Positions 1 to 4,401 of a DNA stretch of 6,496 bases are shown here, one piece after another. The DNA comes from Chloroflexota bacterium (GTDB lineage Bacteria > Chloroflexota > Anaerolineae > Caldilineales > Caldilineaceae). Within the stretch, counting starts at the first letter, position 1. The number at the start of each line of letters is the position of its first letter. The stretch covers positions 1 through 6,496 of the forward strand of contig JACQGT010000285.1 in assembly GCA_016199425.1 (NCBI GenBank), given 5' to 3'. Both the position numbers and the translations under genes were made by a program. The notes beneath the pieces are model-generated. The model was not told the DNA's origin. It saw nothing but the letters and a program-made list of their open reading frames with translations, and did not search any database.

Positions 1-17
1 CAAGCAGCGCCCCTACA
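1..17. repeat. Partial copy of a dispersed palindromic repeat arm
   Basis: The 17 bases CAAGCAGCGCCCCTACA recur exactly at 1631-1647, where they are the right arm of a 62-base palindromic element. Here only this arm is visible because the window begins inside or just after it, so the left arm may lie outside. The match is read directly from the sequence; that it belongs to a genome-wide repeat family is inference. Confidence 0.7.
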
Positions 18-21
18 ATAG

Positions 22-58
22 AAAAAAGCGCACCCGACACTGTCGGGTGCGCTTTTTT
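22..58. terminator. Perfect bidirectional intrinsic terminator
   Basis: Bases 22-39 pair perfectly with 41-58 around a single central base (40), so the real loop will be a few bases wider. The stem has a GC-rich core (GCGCACCCGACA with its complement) flanked by six A on the left and six T on the right, so it has a U-tract whichever strand is read. It lies about 115 bases past the stop codon of the minus-strand lipoprotein gene and is the natural end of that transcript. It may also end a plus-strand gene lying left of the window. Confidence 0.9.
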
Positions 59-97
59 GTTGTCTATCGAACTTCCAAGAAATAAGTTCCCGGTTTA

Positions 98-143
98 GTC
101 ATCAGTGAGCAGTCATCAGTGACTTGGCTTCACTGCTCACTGA
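98..143. repeat. Heptad-type tandem repeat with hairpin
   Basis: The run reads GTCATCA, GTGAGCA, GTCATCA, GTGACTT in four consecutive 7-base units (98-125). That is two near-identical 14-base units (11 of 14 bases shared). Bases 102-113 (TCAGTGAGCAGT) pair perfectly with 132-143, giving a 12-base-pair stem with an 18-base loop. It sits between the lipoprotein stop codon and the terminator. Short heptanucleotide tandem repeats of this kind are known from cyanobacterial intergenic DNA (STRR sequences); relatedness to those is only by resemblance. The hairpin might protect the 3' end of the lipoprotein mRNA. Confidence 0.6.
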
Positions 144-173
144 CCACTACGGTAGTTATTCTTTGACGACCCC

Positions 174-1181
174 TTAGCGGCTGGCTACGCCACTGCCGGG
201 CAGGTGTACGGTCAAGTCGAAGTCAGCAACCTGGATGACAGGCAGCAGGCCCTCAACCGTCGCCAACACTTCGCCCATATTCATACCGGGGGCCAGCATA
301 TTCCACAGACCCAACTGGTCGGCCAGGTTGAGCAGGTGGGTGGCTTTGCCGCCGGACCAGTCCAGGGTGGGCAGGGCGCTGTCGTTGATCATAATGTGGA
401 TGCCAGCAGCGTCGGTGCCGATGCCCAGCTTGTTGATACCAGAAGCGGTCAGACCGTCAATGACACTGGTGTTCAGACGCAGGGCAGCCAGGGAAGCGCC
501 GGTCAAGGAGGACCACTCTTCGTCGGTCAGGTCACCGATGGAGAAGCTGCCATCAGCTTCGTAGAAAATGGGCAGGTTGATGCGGGGGGGCGCACCGACC
601 GCGGCCAGGAATTCTTCCTGGGCCATCTTGGCTTGCATCGCCGAGGCGCTGTCACCCTCGACATACAGAGGAATCTGGGCCATGCCAGCAGCAACCGGGA
701 AGCGCATAATCACACCCAGGCCGATCTGGTCAACCAGACCCAGGGCCTTGTCCAGCATAGGAATTGCCATGCCAAAGGCGTTCAGCGCATCGGCAGTGGC
801 CTGCAGGGATTCGCCATCGTAGGTGATGGATGGAATGGCTTCGCCATTGACCAGGAGCAGCAGGCCGTGAGAGCTGTTGTTCACCTGGACGTGCTGGATG
901 TCGCCGGCGGTCATAAACTCGACCAGCGAGGGATCCATAGCCACGGCGGAGAGATCGGCACCGGCCATGGTACCCAACTGGGCCAGAGGCACGTTGCCAA
1001 CAGAGACAGAGCCATTACTCTGAACATCCAGAACGATGGCGGGGAGATCAACGACCAACTCCATTGGGTCGCTGGTCATAGCGGCTGCGTCGCCCGCGCC
1101 GGCGCGGGGAGCACAGCCAGCCAGGACAACCATTGCTACGAGCAGCATTGTTGTCCAAAACATCAAACGTCGGTTCTGCAT
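174..1181 (-). CDS. Lipoprotein with a duplicated domain, function unknown
   Basis: A 335-residue protein. The start is set at 1181 rather than the upstream in-frame ATG at 1238 because AGGAGGT lies six bases before it and the protein then opens with a classical lipoprotein signal: basic MQNRR, a hydrophobic stretch, and lipobox LAGC with the acylated Cys at residue 23. The mature protein should therefore be anchored to the outer face of the membrane. After a short Ala/Gly-rich linker come two diverged copies of one domain, roughly residues 41-174 and 199-329. Shared landmarks are NGSVSVGN with DGSFSIGD, and GLLLLVNGEAIPSITYDG with GIHIMINDSALPTLDWSG, each followed by a Leu/Ala-rich helix ending in FG or LG and a hydrophobic tail. 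There are no cysteines beyond the lipobox and no catalytic motif that I recognise. The copies look like mixed beta/alpha domains, possibly for binding. It is a single-gene transcript on this strand. The family is not recognised; coding status is secure, function is not. Confidence 0.9.
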   Translation of the reverse strand: MQNRRLMFWTTMLLVAMVVLAGCAPRAGAGDAAAMTSDPMELVVDLPAIVLDVQSNGSVSVGNVPLAQLGTMAGADLSAVAMDPSLVEFMTAGDIQHVQVNNSSHGLLLLVNGEAIPSITYDGESLQATADALNAFGMAIPMLDKALGLVDQIGLGVIMRFPVAAGMAQIPLYVEGDSASAMQAKMAQEEFLAAVGAPPRINLPIFYEADGSFSIGDLTDEEWSSLTGASLAALRLNTSVIDGLTASGINKLGIGTDAAGIHIMINDSALPTLDWSGGKATHLLNLADQLGLWNMLAPGMNMGEVLATVEGLLPVIQVADFDLTVHLPGSGVASR

Positions 1182-1187
1182 TGGATT

Positions 1188-1194
1188 ACCTCCT
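1188..1194 (-). promoter_or_regulatory. Ribosome binding site of the lipoprotein gene
   Basis: On the minus strand this reads AGGAGGT, a full Shine-Dalgarno core, six bases before the ATG at 1181. It decides the start: the upstream in-frame ATG at 1238 would place an untypical 19-residue polar extension before the lipoprotein signal. Confidence 0.85.
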
Positions 1195-1252
1195 GAGGCG
1201 AAAGAGAATGAGCGATACTGCTGAGGATTGGAAAACAAATTCGACTATCTGA

Positions 1253-1281
1253 ATTCTATGCGCAAACAGCGGAGACCGCAA
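1253..1281 (-). promoter_or_regulatory. Candidate sigma-70-type promoter of the lipoprotein gene
   Basis: On the minus strand TTGCGG (1276-1281) and TAGAAT (1253-1258) are separated by exactly 17 bases. The -10 matches the consensus at five of six positions; the -35 keeps TTG but is otherwise weak. It would give a leader of about 65 bases. This is a motif match only, in AT-richer intergenic DNA. Confidence 0.4.
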
Positions 1282-1432
1282 ATCGCGAAATCGGCTTCCG
1301 CTATTTGTACCTTACCACACTGGGGGAAGTGTTCCTGCTTTGGGTCACTGGATGTTCTATGACTATGCAAGTGCCATCAAAATCTGAGCGGAGAAGTCAC
1401 ACAACAAACATAATACCGTGAAATGGAAAACT

Positions 1433-1480
1433 CTGCAAATCCACTTTTTGCAGTCTTGCAGATTTTGCTAGGCTGCAAAT
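1433..1480. repeat. Mirror-arranged CTGCAAA hairpin pair
   Basis: CTGCAAA (1433-1439) pairs with TTTGCAG (1447-1453) over a seven-base loop. Just after it TTGCAG (1456-1461) pairs with CTGCAA (1473-1478) over eleven bases. CTGCAAAT therefore stands at both outer ends (1433-1440 and 1473-1480) with its complements side by side in the middle. The stems are short, so protein-binding half-sites are as likely as RNA structure. Confidence 0.4.
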
Positions 1481-1515
1481 GTTGTACCCCACTTGGAACG
1501 AATTGTCAAAACGGC

Positions 1516-1563
1516 TATAAAGTGCGAATCGGGTGCATCGCAACGCACTATAAACGCACTATA
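1516..1563. repeat. TATA-GTGCG motif cluster including an 11-base tandem repeat
   Basis: AACGCACTATA occurs twice back to back (1542-1552 and 1553-1563). Its complement TATAGTGCGTT appears in looser form as TATAAAGTGCG (1516-1526). A fourth copy with one extra G, TATAGGTGCGTT, stands about 145 bases further right (1708-1719), 111 bases before the start of the SdrD-B-like gene. Multiple copies in both orientations near a promoter suggest binding sites of a regulator; no known operator is recognised. Confidence 0.45.
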
Positions 1564-1584
1564 GATGTTCAGATACTGCTTTTC

Positions 1585-1646
1585 GTAGGGGCGCTGCTTG
1601 CTGCACCCGGTATGCACGAGACGGACGCAGCAAGCAGCGCCCCTAC
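1585..1646. repeat. 62-base palindromic dispersed repeat
   Basis: Two perfect 20-base arms, GTAGGGGCGCTGCTTGCTGC (1585-1604) and its reverse complement (1627-1646), surround a 22-base non-pairing centre. The right arm, without its first three bases but with the next A, is also present at 1-17 of the window. The size, the GC-rich arms and the absence of an open frame fit a REP-like or miniature non-autonomous element. No target-site duplication is visible in the flanks. Confidence 0.75.
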
Positions 1647-1829
1647 AGGGAAAATCTTTACCTGAAAAACTATAGTACCTGAGTACTGCCTAAACAGTGT
1701 ATCCTATTATAGGTGCGTTGTAACCAACCAGTCAACAAAATCGGACCGATTCTGGTGTAGACTCAGGTCACAGAGGAAACAGCAAGTCACACCGAACCAA
1801 ACCAGAAGATTTCTAACAGGAGCAATCGA

Positions 1830-2267
1830 ATGAACAGCCGCATCCACACCAGCAACTTCGTCGCAATCGTTTTCATCGCCATCATCTTTGCTCTCATCGC
1901 CGCCATCGCCCCCAGCGCCGCTTCCGCCAACGCCGACCTGGCCAATGGCTTCATCACCGGCACTGTCTGGCGCGACACCAATCGCAACGGCATTATGGAG
2001 CCGAACGAATTGCCCCTGGCCAACCACGAAGTTTATTTGCAGCGGGTCGACGAGGAAGTCAACGGCGCAATGGTTGCCGTCGTTTTCACCGATGCGGACG
2101 GCATCTTCAAATTTGAAAACCTGGAATTTGGCGAGTATCAGGTCTTTCCCGACGGCGGCGATTATGTTCTGGTCGAAGTGCAGGGTGTCAGCGCTACCGC
2201 CAACGTTGAATTGCCTGTCATCATTCAGATGTACCACTTTGTATTCATGCCTGCCATCGTTCGCTAG
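1830..2267 (+). CDS. Small secreted SdrD-B-like domain protein
   Basis: A 145-residue protein, with AGGAG (1818-1822) seven bases before the ATG. Residues 10-34 form a long hydrophobic signal segment ending in a small-residue ASA-type site, so it should be exported. Residues 43 to about 125 match the SdrD B-like / prealbumin-like fold: the GTVWRDTNRNGIMEPNE opening, then a TDADGIFKFENLEFGEYQV strand pair. D49, N51, N53, E57 and E60 are spaced like a calcium-binding EF-hand-type loop, as in other members of this domain. In large adhesins the domain occurs in tandem as a stalk; a single copy in so short a protein is unusual. The protein ends HFVFMPAIVR, resembling the aromatic-Leu-Pro-x-x-x-Arg endings I associate with many Chloroflexota secreted proteins. 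A strong terminator follows about 100 bases downstream, so it is probably a single-gene transcript. Role unknown; cell-surface or extracellular binding is a guess. Confidence 0.88.
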   Translation: MNSRIHTSNFVAIVFIAIIFALIAAIAPSAASANADLANGFITGTVWRDTNRNGIMEPNELPLANHEVYLQRVDEEVNGAMVAVVFTDADGIFKFENLEFGEYQVFPDGGDYVLVEVQGVSATANVELPVIIQMYHFVFMPAIVR

Positions 2268-2370
2268 ACATAAACCACCGGCCGCAACGTGCCGGAACCG
2301 TGACCTCCTAAACGAACAAATCGCCGGTCTCCTTTCTGCTCCTTTGGTTTGGTTGACGCCCTGCGGGGCA

Positions 2371-2413
2371 AACAAAGAGCCTCCTGACGGAACGTCAGGA
2401 GGCTCTTTGTTTT
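2371..2413. terminator. Strong intrinsic terminator between convergent genes
   Basis: A 19-base-pair perfect stem (2371-2389 with 2393-2411) with a GAA triloop, followed by Ts on the plus strand (2410-2414). It ends the SdrD-B-like gene. The stem's own A-rich left foot gives a short U run on the minus strand too, so it can also back up termination of the convergent stalk-protein gene. A small GCCC-tgcg-GGGC hairpin (2358-2369) sits just before it. Confidence 0.9.
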
Positions 2414-2436
2414 TCAGGTTTCGTTTTCAGCCAGAA

Positions 2437-2463
2437 ACGGGAGATCGAGCGACGATCTCCCGT
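2437..2463. terminator. Second hairpin, possible terminator of the minus-strand gene pair
   Basis: ACGGGAGATCG (2437-2447) pairs perfectly with 2453-2463 over a five-base loop. It lies 64 bases after the stop codon of the minus-strand stalk-protein gene. On that strand it is followed only by TTCTGG, so the U-tract is poor; it may be an RNA 3'-end stabiliser rather than a true terminator. Confidence 0.45.
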
Positions 2464-2487
2464 CTCACATCTCACATCTCACATCTC
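2464..2487. repeat. CTCACAT heptad repeat
   Basis: Three perfect copies of CTCACAT (2464-2484) plus the start of a fourth (CTC, 2485-2487), directly abutting the preceding hairpin. As at 98-125 the unit is seven bases and sits beside a hairpin past the 3' end of a gene. Confidence 0.8.
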
Positions 2488-2526
2488 GTCGGGAATCTTC
2501 GGCTGCTGGTTTTTCCACGCTGTACA

Positions 2527-3420
2527 TCACTCCCACGTGCGTTCTGTCCGGGAGCGCAGATAGAAGATGCTCCCCAAGAGTGTCAGTATGCCCAAAAAGC
2601 CCAGGCCGACAGCTCCCAGACAGAGCAGAAGCACCAGCAGATCGCTGACGGATGTGAGGCCGAAGGGAGGGCGACCCGAAGACCCGATCAGCCCAAAGGC
2701 CGCTGCCGGTGTCACAGTGGGCAGAGGTGTGGCTGTGGGCGGGATCAACGCAAAGGTCGGTGTGGGTGTAGCGACAATCATCTCGAAGGTCGGCTGGGCG
2801 GTGGCCGTAGAGAGTTGGATAGTCAGGCCGCCGGTCTGGGTTCCTTCGGGTGTGGGCGTGGCCGTCTCCGTAGGGGGCGGAGGCGTGGGGGTTTCGCTCG
2901 GGGTCGGTGTCTCCGTCGGTGTGATGGTGGGCGTGGGCGTTTCGGTATCCGTAGCCGTGGGGGTCACAGTGGCTGTGGGCGTGACCCGAATGCCGTAGCC
3001 GCAGATTTCAAAGACCTCGCCCGGTTCTTCGTCGCTGGTGATCTCCTGTAAACGGAAACAGTAACTGACACCCGGTTGCAGATCGCGCAGTTCGCTGAAA
3101 TAGACCGCGCCTCTCTCCAGGCTGCCCTTGCCGGGAATAGGGAATCCGATGAGATGATAGCCAACGTCTGGTTCATCCTCCTGCTTGCAATAGACCTGAA
3201 AACCGATCAGATTGTATTCTTGGGCCGTCTCCCATTCCAGGCGCACCCGATCCGATAGGGAGAAGGCCCGGAATTCCACCATTTCCAGGGCGGCGAAAGT
3301 GGGCGCGGCCATGCAGAGCGCGCCCAGAAGCAGACTCGAAAAGATAAGTAGAATGGTTTTTCGTCTGCGTTCGAACTCCGCGTCTCCGCGGTGAAATACT
3401 CCTTTTTGCAGTGGAGTCAT
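2527..3420 (-). CDS. Membrane-anchored protein with FN3-like domain and Thr/Pro stalk
   Basis: A 297-residue protein. The ATG at 3420 overlaps the stop of the gene before it by one base (TGATG), with GGAG (3429-3432) eight bases upstream; a TTG one codon earlier is the only alternative nearby. In order: a charged N-terminus; a hydrophobic signal segment at about 22-42 (KTILLIFSSLLLGALCMAA); a beta-sandwich domain at about 44-146 carrying the LEWETAQEYNLIGFQVYC signature of FN3-like surface domains; a Thr/Pro-rich low-complexity stalk at about 147-238; a transmembrane helix at about 259-287; and a short tail SRTERTWE. The topology implies an external domain held off the membrane by an extended, possibly glycosylated stalk. 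Four cysteines (two of them close by in YC near 77 and 121) may form disulfides outside the cell. It should be translated together with the preceding thioredoxin-fold gene. The first ~20 residues look repeat-derived. Ligand or partner unknown. Confidence 0.88.
   Translation of the reverse strand: MTPLQKGVFHRGDAEFERRRKTILLIFSSLLLGALCMAAPTFAALEMVEFRAFSLSDRVRLEWETAQEYNLIGFQVYCKQEDEPDVGYHLIGFPIPGKGSLERGAVYFSELRDLQPGVSYCFRLQEITSDEEPGEVFEICGYGIRVTPTATVTPTATDTETPTPTITPTETPTPSETPTPPPPTETATPTPEGTQTGGLTIQLSTATAQPTFEMIVATPTPTFALIPPTATPLPTVTPAAAFGLIGSSGRPPFGLTSVSDLLVLLLCLGAVGLGFLGILTLLGSIFYLRSRTERTWE
3357..3397. repeat. Probable dispersed-repeat remnant inside the stalk-protein gene start
   Basis: On the minus strand this reads ATTTCACCGCGGAGACGCGG followed by AGTTCGAACGCAGACGAAAA. 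It resembles the very common 'ttcaccgcggagacgcggag..aacgcagag' intergenic repeats of Chloroflexota and other bacteria. It encodes the FHRGDAEFERRRK part of the stalk protein. The resemblance is recalled from general knowledge and not checked against a database. Confidence 0.45.
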
Positions 3421-4055
3421 CAATTGGACTCCAGTTTTTCCAGAATGGCCCGGATTTCCCCAACGCAGGCCGCGGTCAGGTCATCGTTGTACCAGAGGCG
3501 CATCTGGTGTGTCAACTGCTCGACCAGCCGTTCCAATGCGGGCGAATCGTCGTTGGAGTCGTCCTCCAGCAGCTTTTCGTAGACGGGATGGGCGGCCAGC
3601 CACGCGTCCAGCCGCTTTTCGGCAGCCACCGGGCGGGGTCCCCATTGGGCCTGCTGGTTCCATTCTTCATCAAAGAAGATAAGCAGGGGCAGGTCCAGAT
3701 CGTCGATGTCTTCTTCCAGGTCCAAGTCGTCGTCCATCAATTCGTTGATGGCGGTCAGATCCATTGTCGTGGACAGAATGCACAACTCCAGGCGGGGACA
3801 GGCATCGGCCATGCGCACCAGAATGGGGACGATCATCGCCGTGTCCGGCGTCTGATCCTCCACAATCACAACACAGGTGAGCCAGGTGGGATAGGTGGTC
3901 AGGTAGAGTTGGGTGTCGGGGTCAATCCGTGTACTGGCGAAGATACGGCGCAACAGCCCGGCCAGTTCGAGCGGCTGGGCATTGCAAAACTCATGGAATG
4001 TCTCGCCGGCGGTAAAGGCAAAGATCGGTTCCTGCACGGGAATCACGGTTGACAT
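3420..4055 (-). CDS. Thioredoxin-fold protein lacking the catalytic cysteines
   Basis: A 211-residue cytoplasmic protein (no signal peptide). The layout matches the thioredoxin family represented by Pfam Thioredoxin_9: an N-terminal helical part; a strand then EDQTPD (66-71) where relatives have EDWCGD or similar; a helix with IVPILVRMADACPRLEL; an acidic stretch at 107-121 (about MDDDLDLEEDIDDLD); the cis-proline-like LPLLIFFDE strand (122-130); WGPRP (138-142); and a C-terminal helix with MRLWYNDDL. The active-site Trp-Cys-Gly is replaced by Gln-Thr-Pro, so it cannot do thiol-disulfide exchange in the usual way; a binding or scaffold role is inferred. The start at 4055 is preferred because GAGG (4068-4071) lies 12 bases upstream. 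ATG 4067 (4 residues longer) touches that GAGG directly. Open frame extends back to 4307, but that part covers intergenic dyads and shows no family similarity. First gene of a two-gene unit with the stalk protein, overlapping by one base. Confidence 0.85.
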   Translation of the reverse strand: MSTVIPVQEPIFAFTAGETFHEFCNAQPLELAGLLRRIFASTRIDPDTQLYLTTYPTWLTCVVIVEDQTPDTAMIVPILVRMADACPRLELCILSTTMDLTAINELMDDDLDLEEDIDDLDLPLLIFFDEEWNQQAQWGPRPVAAEKRLDAWLAAHPVYEKLLEDDSNDDSPALERLVEQLTHQMRLWYNDDLTAACVGEIRAILEKLESN

Positions 4056-4144
4056 GGGGTACGGCATCCTCAATGGAGGGGCGAGCAGACATTTACTCAG
4101 TAGACCGCAATGCTGCCAAGCCTGACTCAGAACTTTGGGCTCAA

Positions 4145-4199
4145 GACTACTGATACTAGGGATTGTATCACGAAGACGAGGTAAAAATCCAAAGTAGTC
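4145..4199. promoter_or_regulatory. Nested dyad, possible operator for the leftward promoter
   Basis: TGATAC (4151-4156) and GTATCA (4165-4170) form a perfect 6+6 dyad with an eight-base spacer, a geometry common for dimeric repressors. Around it, GACTACT (4145-4151) has its complement AGTAGTC at 4193-4199. The inner dyad overlaps a candidate -10 (TACAAT, minus strand, 4162-4167), consistent with repression of the thioredoxin-fold gene. No specific regulator is recognised and none is encoded in the window. Confidence 0.4.
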
Positions 4200-4233
4200 C
4201 CGCCGAAGGGTGCGTCCTCGTGGGGGGAGAGAC

Positions 4234-4296
4234 GATTCCAGGAATGGACCGGCATCTGCTTGTAGGCACAAAATCGTCTGGTCCATTCCCGGAATC
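4234..4296. promoter_or_regulatory. 17-base inverted repeat upstream of the dehydratase promoter
   Basis: GATTCCAGGAATGGACC (4234-4250) and GGTCCATTCCCGGAATC (4280-4296) are inverted copies with 16 of 17 positions pairing and 29 bases between. The right arm ends ten bases before the -35 of the glucarate dehydratase promoter, so it lies in an activator or upstream operator position rather than in that transcript. GACGATT (4231-4237) also pairs with AATCGTC (4272-4278), an alternative that excludes part of the main stem. Confidence 0.6.
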
Positions 4297-4306
4297 AGTA
4301 CCCGCA

Positions 4307-4335
4307 TTGTCCGCTCTTCCCATCTATGCTATGAT
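4307..4335 (+). promoter_or_regulatory. Sigma-70-type promoter of the dehydratase operon
   Basis: TTGTCC (4307-4312), 17 bases, then TATGAT (4330-4335). The -10 matches the consensus at five of six positions and is preceded by TGC, an extended -10 element. Transcription would begin near 4342, leaving a leader of about 60 bases before the ATG at 4402. Motif-based, but the best promoter in the window. Confidence 0.6.
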
Positions 4336-4401
4336 TTTACCGTCTATCGTTACTCGCTCATCCGAAATTTCACCCACTGCACCAGAAAGAAATCACCTGC
4401 C

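Larger units (their letters stand above)
1182..1829. other. Gene-free 648-base region between divergent genes
   Basis: It separates the minus-strand lipoprotein gene from the plus-strand SdrD-B-like gene and must hold both promoters. It is AT-richer than the genes around it. An 80-codon open frame at 1423-1665 is not accepted as a gene: it has no convincing ribosome site, runs through the palindromic repeat and resembles no protein family I know. Besides the items listed separately it holds an 11-base palindrome ATCGGACCGAT (1740-1750) and a short dyad AGTAC-ctga-GTACT (1674-1687). TATTAT at 1705-1710 is a possible -10 for the right-hand gene but has no good -35. Confidence 0.7.
4056..4401. 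other. Divergent control region
   Basis: A 346-base gene-free stretch between the thioredoxin-fold gene (left, minus) and the glucarate dehydratase gene (right, plus). It contains a 6+6 dyad, a near-perfect 17-base inverted repeat and a rightward promoter, listed separately. A weak leftward -10, TACAAT on the minus strand (4162-4167), overlaps the first dyad; the nearest -35-like TTGGAT is 19 bases away. No small gene or structured RNA of a known class was recognised. Confidence 0.65.

Noticed and set aside
98..125. Possible CRISPR-like array
   Set aside because: The repeats are tandem seven-base units without spacers, so they are simple repeats.
204..1196. 330-codon open frame on the plus strand, opposite the lipoprotein gene
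   Set aside because: The minus strand carries a strong ribosome site, lipobox and duplicated domain. The plus frame is Gln/His/Gly-rich and without recognisable features.
1423..1665. 80-codon plus-strand open frame with a hydrophobic stretch
   Set aside because: It runs through the palindromic repeat and the TATA-GTGCG motifs, and lacks a convincing ribosome site and family resemblance.
2830..3000. GTGGGCGTGG-type repetitive DNA that could be read as a minisatellite
   Set aside because: It is the complement of codons for the Thr/Pro stalk of the minus-strand protein and is explained by coding for that low-complexity segment.
1888..3051. 387-codon plus-strand open frame spanning the SdrD-B-like gene, the terminator and the stalk-protein region
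   Set aside because: It crosses a strong terminator and two genes in other frames; composition (Ser/Pro then Arg/Gly) is that of shadow frames.
4056..4307. 84-residue N-terminal extension of the thioredoxin-fold gene
   Set aside because: It covers two dyads and promoter DNA, has no ribosome site at 4307 and no similarity to the family; starts at 4055 or 4067 fit better.
4210..4401. 64-residue N-terminal extension of glucarate dehydratase
   Set aside because: The family begins at MRITD (4402), and the extension spans the inverted repeat and the promoter.
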